From: BJGO01 sp964640655
Lineage (GTDB): Bacteria; Bacteroidota; Bacteroidia; Chitinophagales; UBA10324
Direction: 5' to 3'
NCBI GenBank assembly: GCA_964640655.1
Contig: CAZXFT010000003.1
Coordinates: 115,064-179,063 of the forward strand
DNA length: 64,000 bases
Each line of letters starts with the position of its first letter. Position 1 is the stretch's first letter. The notes beneath the pieces were generated by a model. The model had not been told where the DNA came from and searched no databases. It saw only the letters and a list, made by a program, of their open reading frames with translations. The position numbers and the translations under genes were made by a program. Positions 57,624 to 64,000 of this stretch are shown here, one piece after another.

Positions 57624-57735
57624 AAAAAAGTAATCCACAAAATGTGTTGTCGGCCACTCACTTTATTGATGAAATAAAATATTACCGCTACTTTTCGGCA
57701 ATTCATCCGCATATAGAAAAATTTTACACAACAGA

Positions 57736-58377
57736 ATGGCAAAAGAGAAAGCGCGCATCATTAAGCATGTAGCTGTAGCCGGTAATATCGGCTCAGGCAA
57801 AACCACCCTCACCACCTTATTGGCAAAGCATTACAACTGGGTTCCGCATTACGAAGATGTAGAGAACAACCCATACCTCTACGACTTTTACGAGGATATG
57901 CCGCGTTGGGCTTTCAACCTGCAAATCTATTTTCTTAATAGTCGCTTCAGTCAGTTGATGGCTATTCAGAAAGGAAACGAAACGGTTATACAGGACCGTA
58001 CCATTTACGAAGATGCCAACATATTTGCTCCTAACCTTTACGCTATGGGTTTAATGACCAAGCGCGACTTCGATAACTACACCGCATTCTTTAAAACACT
58101 CAATCAACACATCACACCACCAGACCTCTTGGTGTATCTGCGTGGTACTATTCCAACTTTGGTTTCTCAGATTCAGCGTCGTGGCCGCGAGTACGAAGAT
58201 CATCTTCGTCTCGATTACCTGCGCCGCCTGAATGAATACTACGAGGCGTGGATAGGTAATTACAAGGACGGTAAGTTGTTGATTATTGACATCGATAAAA
58301 TAAATTTCGCCGACAATCCCGAAGACCTCGGTCAGGTTGTTAATCGTGTATCTGCCGAATTGCACGGATTGTTTTAA
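57736..58377 (+). CDS. Deoxynucleoside kinase (dNK/dGK family)
   Basis: Phosphorylates deoxynucleosides in the salvage pathway in the cytoplasm. The P-loop is AVAGNIGSGKTTL (residues 13-25), followed by HYEDVENNPYLYDFYED, the substrate-side FNLQIYFLNSRFSQ helix, the VIQDRTIYEDANIF motif (equivalent to the E-R-S motif of the family) and the LID IQRRGREYEDHLRLDYL. Length 213 matches bacterial dNKs. Which base it prefers cannot be told from the sequence. It starts at ATG 57736, about 110 bases after pyrD, and is followed 12 bases later by an outer-membrane gene on the same strand. Confidence 0.93.
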   Translation: MAKEKARIIKHVAVAGNIGSGKTTLTTLLAKHYNWVPHYEDVENNPYLYDFYEDMPRWAFNLQIYFLNSRFSQLMAIQKGNETVIQDRTIYEDANIFAPNLYAMGLMTKRDFDNYTAFFKTLNQHITPPDLLVYLRGTIPTLVSQIQRRGREYEDHLRLDYLRRLNEYYEAWIGNYKDGKLLIIDIDKINFADNPEDLGQVVNRVSAELHGLF

Positions 58378-58389
58378 TCCTTCTCACAA

Positions 58390-59208
58390 ATGCGCAACAT
58401 AGTTATCAGTTTCTGTTTTACCTTCTTAAGTATGAGCACTTGGGCTCAGGTAATTCAGTATTCTAATGGTTCGCGCAGTGATGCCATGGGGGATATTCGC
58501 ACCGTTCTGATTGATGAATATGCCATATTCAATAATCAGGCAGCAACTGTGTTCAACAAAACAGGCTCTGTGGTGGCATCTACTATGCGTAAGTTTATGA
58601 TGAGCGATTTGCAATACAATTCTGTTGGCGCCAGTATTCCATTTCAGGAAAATAATTGCCTGGGTTTGGTGGCCTCATACAATGGCTTTGACCAATACAA
58701 TCAAACGAAAGCTGCCATTAACTATTCACGTTTACTCACAGATAAAATCAGCATAGGCGCACAGTTCAATTATTTGTCGCGCAATATTCTTGAATATGGA
58801 ACGCATCAAACGATGACATTTGAATTGGGAGCTGTTGCACGGCTCAATAATCAACTTACCTTTGGCGCACATCTGTTTAATCCCATTCGTGCCAAGTCTG
58901 GCTATTACAGCGATGCGCGCTATCCAAGTTATCTGGCTCTTGGTCTTTCCTACAAACCATCCAAGACTTTTTTGATTTGTGCTGAAACTGAAAACGATTA
59001 CTTCAAAAACAATATTTATAAGATTGGTGTGGAGTATATGCCTTCAGAAAATGTTTTTATTCGTGGTGGTGTCAACAACAATGAGTTAAGTTTTGGTTTG
59101 GGATTAAAATTCAAATCACTGCAATTTGATTTGTGTTCCGGCTATCATCAGTATCTCGGCATATCACCTTCCGGTTCATTGATATATACTTTTAAGTATA
59201 GTGAATAA
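58390..59208 (+). CDS. Outer-membrane beta-barrel protein (PorV/PorQ-like size class)
   Basis: A 272-residue protein with a signal peptide (1-19, ending TWAQ) and alternating amphipathic strands. The opening YSNGSRSDAMGDIRTVLIDE recalls the G-A-R-S-x-A-M-G-x-A start of PorV/PorQ/UPF0164-type barrels, in degraded form. Later strands read ISIGAQFNYLSRNI, LGLSYKPSKTFLICAE and FIRGGVNNNELSFGLGL, with repeated G-aromatic alternation. It is probably an outer-membrane barrel; T9SS-shuttle function cannot be claimed. Eight bases of its end overlap the start of the next gene, which argues that the two work or are made together. Confidence 0.75.
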   Translation: MRNIVISFCFTFLSMSTWAQVIQYSNGSRSDAMGDIRTVLIDEYAIFNNQAATVFNKTGSVVASTMRKFMMSDLQYNSVGASIPFQENNCLGLVASYNGFDQYNQTKAAINYSRLLTDKISIGAQFNYLSRNILEYGTHQTMTFELGAVARLNNQLTFGAHLFNPIRAKSGYYSDARYPSYLALGLSYKPSKTFLICAETENDYFKNNIYKIGVEYMPSENVFIRGGVNNNELSFGLGLKFKSLQFDLCSGYHQYLGISPSGSLIYTFKYSE

Positions 59209-61294
59209 GCTTTGCTTCATAATCGTATTTGCTTTTATTTTCTGCTCTCAGGCAAGGGCACAGCAAACCGATGTAGTGGATGATGCCAAAGAGAATCTGT
59301 TGCAGATGCAACAAGACATTACTGAAAACAATGAGAACGATTTGGAGTTGCTCGAAGATGCCATTAATTATTTGCAGGACAATCAACTGGAATTGAACAA
59401 ATCAGGAAAAGAAGAAATGCAGCAGTTGGTTGACCTTGGAATCATCACGGAGTTGCAGGCACGTTCCATTACCGATTATCGCGAACAACTTGGCGACTTC
59501 ATCAGCATATTTGAATTGCAGGCTGTTCCCTATTTATCCCTGAATGATATTTATCGCATACTGCCATTCATTCGTATCAATAATAATCTTGATCAATATC
59601 AGCTGAATCCCAAGTTTTTGTTGACTAAAGGAGACTGGATGATGTTGAGCAGAACACAGCAAGTACTGGAAACACAAAAAGGATATACACCACCAGAAGG
59701 CAATTCAGCTACCCGTTATCTTGGAAGTCCACTGGGTATTTACAATCGCTTCAGGTACAACTATGCCAATCGTTTTGGCTATGGTGCCACCATGCAGAAG
59801 GACCCCGGTGAAGAATTTTTTAAAGGCACTCAATCCAATGGATTTGATTTTTATTCCGCACATATGTTCTATCGCGGGAAACGATTTATTAAATATGTTG
59901 TAGTCGGAGATTATCAGTTGCGCACCGGACAGGGTTTGCTTTTGGGTAATGGAATAGGCGGAAGAAAGAGTCCTTATGTGATGATGGTTAAGAAAGGCGG
60001 ACAAACCATCAGACCTTATACTTCTGTCAATGAGTTTTTATACTTCAGAGGTAGCGCAGCCACATTCAATGTTAAGCCTTTCGATATCACTGTTTTCTTT
60101 TCGCAGAAAAAGATTGATGCTAATGTAACGTCTATAATAGCCGATACCATTACCGATGAAACCGGAAATACATTTATCACTTCATTTGGAGGTGATGGAT
60201 TTCACAGAACACTTTCTGAGGTTTCCGGGAAGAGATTGATAACACAAACTGCTTACGGTGGACATATTGATTATAAATACAAGCAATTGGCTGTGGGAGC
60301 GACTGCGATACGCACAACATTTGATGCCATTGTAAACAGAAGTGAGTTTTTATACAGCAGATATCAGTTCAACAATAAGAATCAACTGAATAATGCCTCG
60401 GTGGATTATACCTATCAGTATCGAAACATGTTATTCTTTGGAGAAATGGCTATGAGCGATAATGGTGGAAAAGCAACATTAAACGGTTTGCTGATGAGCC
60501 TGTCTCAAAAAGCCGACCTCGCTATGGTTTACAGAAATTACAGTCGTGATTTTCAGAGTTTATACCCTAATGCATTTGCAGAATCTTCAAGACCTAACAA
60601 TGAAAAAGGATTGTATGTCGCATTAAGTATTCGAATCAAGCCTACCATTATCCTCGATCTCTACAGCGATTGGTACAGATTCCCGTGGTTGTCTTATCAG
60701 ATAGATGCACCATCGGTGGGTAAGGATTATTTCAGCCGTTTAACATACCGACCCAACAAACGCCTTGAGTTATACGCTCAGTATCGATCTGAAACCAAAC
60801 AACGTAACAGCAGTTTGACCAACAACATCGATTACTTCGTTAACAATACCCGCAATGGTCTGCGATTAAACTTGAATTATAAAGTGTCCCGTTCATTTGT
60901 TCTGCGTAGCAGAGCTGAATGGTCAACCTTTAATAACCAGGATTTGGATAAGCCACAAAAAGGTTATGTGATTTATCAGGATGTTATTTACAAGCAGTTA
61001 GGGGTACCACTTACATTCACCTTCCGTTACATGTTATTTAGCGTGGATGATTACAACGCGCGTATTTATGTGTATGAAAATGATGTATTGTATGCTTATT
61101 CTATTCCGGCATTTCAGAACAAAGGCACCAGATATTACCTTGTAGCTCGCTACACCTTAAACAAACACATTGATATCTATGCCCGTTTTGCCCAAACTAT
61201 TTTTGACAATATCAATATGATTGGTTCTTCATTGGAACTTATTGAAGGCAACACCCGGTCTGAGCTAAAATTATCGGTTCGTCTGAAATTTTAG
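59201..61294 (+). CDS. Outer-membrane protein with N-terminal helix-hairpin-helix domain
   Basis: A 697-residue protein. It starts at GTG 59201, inside the upstream gene, giving a normal signal peptide (MNKLCFIIVFAFIFCSQARAQ). A helical part (about 25-135) contains a ComEA-like helix-hairpin-helix pattern (LELNKSGKEEMQQLVDLGII, then QARSITDYREQLGDFISIFE). The remaining ~550 residues look like an outer-membrane barrel with many aromatic-ended strands (YRNMLFFGEMAMSDNGGKAT, RLELYAQYRSETKQR, ending RSELKLSVRLKF). This fused architecture is known from other Bacteroidota but its function is not. DNA uptake is sometimes guessed from the HhH element, without support here. Confidence 0.85.
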   Translation: MNKLCFIIVFAFIFCSQARAQQTDVVDDAKENLLQMQQDITENNENDLELLEDAINYLQDNQLELNKSGKEEMQQLVDLGIITELQARSITDYREQLGDFISIFELQAVPYLSLNDIYRILPFIRINNNLDQYQLNPKFLLTKGDWMMLSRTQQVLETQKGYTPPEGNSATRYLGSPLGIYNRFRYNYANRFGYGATMQKDPGEEFFKGTQSNGFDFYSAHMFYRGKRFIKYVVVGDYQLRTGQGLLLGNGIGGRKSPYVMMVKKGGQTIRPYTSVNEFLYFRGSAATFNVKPFDITVFFSQKKIDANVTSIIADTITDETGNTFITSFGGDGFHRTLSEVSGKRLITQTAYGGHIDYKYKQLAVGATAIRTTFDAIVNRSEFLYSRYQFNNKNQLNNASVDYTYQYRNMLFFGEMAMSDNGGKATLNGLLMSLSQKADLAMVYRNYSRDFQSLYPNAFAESSRPNNEKGLYVALSIRIKPTIILDLYSDWYRFPWLSYQIDAPSVGKDYFSRLTYRPNKRLELYAQYRSETKQRNSSLTNNIDYFVNNTRNGLRLNLNYKVSRSFVLRSRAEWSTFNNQDLDKPQKGYVIYQDVIYKQLGVPLTFTFRYMLFSVDDYNARIYVYENDVLYAYSIPAFQNKGTRYYLVARYTLNKHIDIYARFAQTIFDNINMIGSSLELIEGNTRSELKLSVRLKF

Positions 61295-61409
61295 ATATTT
61301 CGTCGTACTTTTAGAATTCTCGTCGTTTTCTTTCGTTCAATTCATCTAATAATCAATGTATTAACCATAAATGGGTAAGCGTTAATATAACAATTACAAG
61401 TTTTACAAG

Positions 61410-61462
61410 TATAAGGGTAACGATAAGTAGGTATAATTACCTGCTTCCTAACTACCCTTATA
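61410..61462 (+). promoter_or_regulatory. Long hairpin directly in front of a start codon
   Basis: Outer stem TATAAGGGTA (61410-61419) with TACCCTTATA (61453-61462), perfect 10 bp; inner stem AAGTAGGTA (61425-61433) with TACCTGCTT (61438-61446), 9 bp including one G-U pair, closed by a TAAT tetraloop. The interior loop is 5 by 6 bases. The last paired base is right next to the GTG at 61463. There is no T-run, so it is not a terminator; a 5'-UTR control element is more likely. Confidence 0.6.
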
Positions 61463-64000
61463 GTGAAAAACATCTCCAAAACACCGATAATCAGATGCTT
61501 GGTGTATTGCCCTTTGGTGGCGATTATACTGATAAGTTTGCTTGTTGTAGTATGCGCACAAAATACTCAGGCTCAAACCTGTGGAACTCCAGGACAACAC
61601 GGTAATGTAACATTAACTGTGTATCCCAATACATATTATCCGGGTACTGCCGATGTGGCAGCCGGTTCCAACAGTATTTTATTGGGTGCTGCCACAGGAA
61701 CTACACCTATTGCTCCGGGTGAGTTGATTTTAATTATTCAGATTCAAGGGGCTGATATCAATGCTTTAAACAACGATCAGTATGGAGATGGTATAGCAGG
61801 CGGCTTAGGGCAAGGTGTAATAAACAATGCGAATCACCGAGCCGGTATTTATGAATATGCTGTAGCATCATCGGCAGTGCCGCTCGCGGGTGGTACATTA
61901 ACATTAGCAGGTGGACTAACCAATGCCTATTACTGGAGTGATTTTACTGCTTCGGCCGGACAACGTCGTTTTCAGGTTATCAGAGTTCCACAATATAATA
62001 ACTGTACTCTTGGTGCAAACATTACCGTTCCTGCCTGGAATGGTTTAGTTGGTGGTATGTTCGTTCTTGAAGTCAGCAATATCTTAAACTTTGCAGGCTT
62101 TTCAGTTAACGCACAGGGAATGGGATTTCGAGGCGGAGGTGGCCGAGGTTTAAACGGTGTAACAGGCTTAACTAATACTGATTTCCGCTCACTGCCCACA
62201 CAGAATGCACATGCATCTAAAGGTGAGGGTACCGCCGGTGCTCCGCGTTATATGAATAATGGGGGAGTACTATTAAATACAGGTATTAATGGTTACCCTA
62301 ATGGAAGCTACGCTAGAGGTGCACCGGGTAATGCAGGTGGTGGAGGTAACGACGGCAACCCTACTTCCAATGACCAAAACTCAGGCGGTGGAGGTGGTGC
62401 TAATGGGGGTAATGGTGGTATAGGTGGCAACTCCTGGAGTTCTAATCTTCCACTTGGTGGTCACCCGGGCAAAGCATTTGAATTTTTAAACTATACACGA
62501 TTAGTTTTTGGTGGTGGAGGTGGTGCCGGAACAACAAACAATAATACGGGTACTCCCGGAAGTGGTTTTGCTTCAAGTGGTGCTGCGGGTGGTGGTATAG
62601 TAATGATTCGTGCAAATAATGTCTCCGGCACCGGTACTATTAATGTGAGTGGCAACAATGCAAATACAACGGTTCAAAATGATGGGAGTGGAGGTGGTGG
62701 TGCAGGAGGAACTGTGATGTTCTTTTCGCAAACTACCTTAACCAATATTACTATTAATGCTCGGGGTGGTAATGGAGGTAATGCAAACTTTGCTTCGCCG
62801 CACGGACCGGGTGGTGGTGGTGGTGGTGGTGCTGTTTATACCAATCAACCTGTAAATGCTTCTAGTTCAGTTGCCCAGGGAACAAATGGTTTAACAGGCA
62901 GTCCGTTAACAAATGCTTTCAGTGCACAACCCGGACAACCGGGAATATTAAATATGACTGTGGTTGTGCCAGAAATGTTTACAGTAAATAATGCTACCAT
63001 ATGTAATGGTAGTTCTGCATCCCTAACAGCAAGCAACTCAACATACACCTATACATGGTCGCCATCTGCATCATTGAGTGCTAGTACAGGGACAACCGTA
63101 ACTGCCAGTCCAACGGTTACAACTACTTACACAGTAATTGGTTCTAATGCAATGGGTTGTACGCATTCTGTTACAACAATTGTAACAGTTCTGACTACAC
63201 CTACCTTAAATGTCAATACAGGGGCTATTTGTAATGGTGCTTCTCTCGGTTTGACCGTTTCCGGAGCGAATACTTATTTGTGGTCTCCTTCAACAGGATT
63301 AAATTCTACCACAGCATCAAGTGTTACAGCCAACCCATCGGCTACAATTACATACACAATCACAGGTACTGATGTAAACGGATGTACCGGACAAACAACA
63401 TCAACGGTTACTGTTAATCCATTACCAACTATCACTGCAAACAGCGGTGCTATCTGTAATGGTGCTTCAATGAACTTAACTGCAGGTGGTGCTTCCACAT
63501 ACACCTGGACACCGTCAACAGGACTGAGTGCAACAACAGGTTCAATTGTAACGACTAATCCTGCTTCATCAACCACTTACACAATCACAGGTACTGATGT
63601 AAACGGATGTACCGGACAAACGACATCAACGGTTACTGTTAATCCATTACCAACTATCACTGCAAACAGCGGTGCTATCTGTAATGGTGCTTCAATGAAT
63701 TTAACTGCAGGTGGCGCATTCACATACACCTGGACACCGTCAACAGGACTGAGTGCAACAACAGGTTCAATTGTAACGACTAATCCTGCTTCATCAACCA
63801 CTTACACAATCACAGGTACTGATGTAAACGGATGTACCGGACAAACAACATCAACGGTTACTGTTAATCCATTACCAACTATCACTGCAAACAGCGGTGC
63901 TATCTGTAATGGTGCTTCAATGAATTTAACTGCAGGTGGCGCATTCACATACACCTGGACACCGTCAACAGGACTGAGTGCAACAACAGGTTCAATTGTA
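61463..64000 (+). CDS. Large exported glycine-rich, Ig-repeat surface protein (3' end beyond window)
   Basis: The frame is open from GTG 61463 to the last base. GTG gives a good signal peptide: a basic start (MKNISKTPIIR), a hydrophobic core LVAIILISLLVVVCAQ and a cut near NTQAQ. An upstream TAA at 61424 rules out an earlier start and no ATG lies nearer. The mature part opens with a beta domain (TCGTPGQHGNVTLTVYPNTY, PGELILIIQIQGADINALN) and continues into a glycine-rich region (about residues 210-460; GFRGGGGRGLNG, runs of up to eight Gly). From about residue 505 come Ig-like repeats of 75 residues (ICNGASMNLTAGG, TYTWTPSTGLSATTGS, TYTITGTDVNGCTGQT), the last three nearly identical in DNA. 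The C-terminus is outside the window; a T9SS tail is expected by context. Confidence 0.85.
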   Translation, partial: MKNISKTPIIRCLVYCPLVAIILISLLVVVCAQNTQAQTCGTPGQHGNVTLTVYPNTYYPGTADVAAGSNSILLGAATGTTPIAPGELILIIQIQGADINALNNDQYGDGIAGGLGQGVINNANHRAGIYEYAVASSAVPLAGGTLTLAGGLTNAYYWSDFTASAGQRRFQVIRVPQYNNCTLGANITVPAWNGLVGGMFVLEVSNILNFAGFSVNAQGMGFRGGGGRGLNGVTGLTNTDFRSLPTQNAHASKGEGTAGAPRYMNNGGVLLNTGINGYPNGSYARGAPGNAGGGGNDGNPTSNDQNSGGGGGANGGNGGIGGNSWSSNLPLGGHPGKAFEFLNYTRLVFGGGGGAGTTNNNTGTPGSGFASSGAAGGGIVMIRANNVSGTGTINVSGNNANTTVQNDGSGGGGAGGTVMFFSQTTLTNITINARGGNGGNANFASPHGPGGGGGGGAVYTNQPVNASSSVAQGTNGLTGSPLTNAFSAQPGQPGILNMTVVVPEMFTVNNATICNGSSASLTASNSTYTYTWSPSASLSASTGTTVTASPTVTTTYTVIGSNAMGCTHSVTTIVTVLTTPTLNVNTGAICNGASLGLTVSGANTYLWSPSTGLNSTTASSVTANPSATITYTITGTDVNGCTGQTTSTVTVNPLPTITANSGAICNGASMNLTAGGASTYTWTPSTGLSATTGSIVTTNPASSTTYTITGTDVNGCTGQTTSTVTVNPLPTITANSGAICNGASMNLTAGGAFTYTWTPSTGLSATTGSIVTTNPASSTTYTITGTDVNGCTGQTTSTVTVNPLPTITANSGAICNGASMNLTAGGAFTYTWTPSTGLSATTGSIV
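62810..62830 (+). repeat. (GGT)7 trinucleotide run
   Basis: Seven GGT units encode part of an eight-glycine stretch. Because it is in triplets, length changes would not shift the frame. Confidence 0.8.
63361..64000 (+). repeat. Tandem 225-bp repeats, near identical (2.8 copies, cut by window edge)
   Basis: Units begin at 63361, 63586 and 63811. Units 1 and 2 differ at about five bases; units 2 and 3 differ at one base over the 190 bases visible. Each encodes one 75-residue Ig-like module. A diverged relative precedes them from about 63136. Confidence 0.95.

Noticed and set aside
61410..61462. The hairpin before 61463 as a terminator of the upstream outer-membrane gene
   Set aside because: It begins more than 110 bases after that gene's stop and is followed by GTGAAAAAC, not by a T-run.

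Overview
The window is one AT-rich chromosomal stretch of a Bacteroidota bacterium, most likely from the Chitinophagales/Sphingobacteria side of the phylum. The basis for that is the dense set of type IX secretion system (T9SS) cargo proteins ending in type A sorting tails (F-PNPA...) or type B gliding-motility C-termini (FSPNGDGVND), a PorP/SprF protein next to a PorE-like OmpA lipoprotein, a DUF4153 membrane protein, and promoter boxes of the TAnnTTTG kind. I see no tRNA, rRNA, insertion sequence, integrase, prophage or CRISPR array. About 40 genes are supported.

Layout. 1-2179: the end of a large T9SS cargo gene broken by one in-frame TAA, followed by a strong terminator. 2348-5383: a long-chain-type acyl-CoA dehydrogenase and a MacB/FtsX-type permease. 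5427-9037: a small T9SS protein, a small membrane protein, a Crp/Fnr regulator, and a divergent membrane protein with a receiver-like cytoplasmic end. 9029-13348 (minus): tatD, dedA, purD and a DUF4139-type exported protein. 13424-18822 (plus): a tight run of a CotH-kinase/lamin-tail T9SS protein, DUF4153, truA and a small anchored protein. 18895-22881: a TonB-dependent receptor and an MsbA-like ABC exporter. 22932-24260 (minus): a citrate synthase that looks like the eukaryotic/mitochondrial type.

24570-36469 is the centrepiece: a 2972-residue SprB-like adhesin with about 30 repeats of about 77 residues and a type B C-terminus, then PorP/SprF, then a TPR/propeller/carboxypeptidase-regulatory/OmpA lipoprotein of PorE architecture, closed by a perfect 15-bp terminator stem. 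This reads as one export-and-anchoring module for a giant surface adhesin. 36820-39547 holds two divergent T9SS proteins with good Bacteroidota-type promoters. 39708-45322 holds a soluble hybrid histidine kinase, a HAD phosphatase-like gene, two unknowns, a type B protein and a truncated T9SS tail carrying an (AG)18 microsatellite inside its reading frame. 45605-47527 is a fumarylacetoacetate-hydrolase-family gene abutting a flavin reductase-like gene. 47546-53507 (minus) holds a PKD/Kazal protein, an unknown, and a large Asp-box propeller protein. 53910-61294 holds a TPR-adenylate cyclase, pyrD, a deoxynucleoside kinase, and two overlapping outer-membrane genes. From 61463 a glycine-rich, repeat-bearing exported protein runs off the right edge. 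Its start codon abuts a long hairpin, and its last 640 bases are nearly identical 225-bp repeats.

Most likely to repay a second look: the SprB-like/PorP/PorE module, the (AG)18 tract as a possible phase-variation switch, the in-frame stop at 881, the hairpin against the start codon at 61463, the 225-bp repeats at the edge, and the eukaryote-like citrate synthase. All functional names come from reading motifs by eye; no database search was possible.
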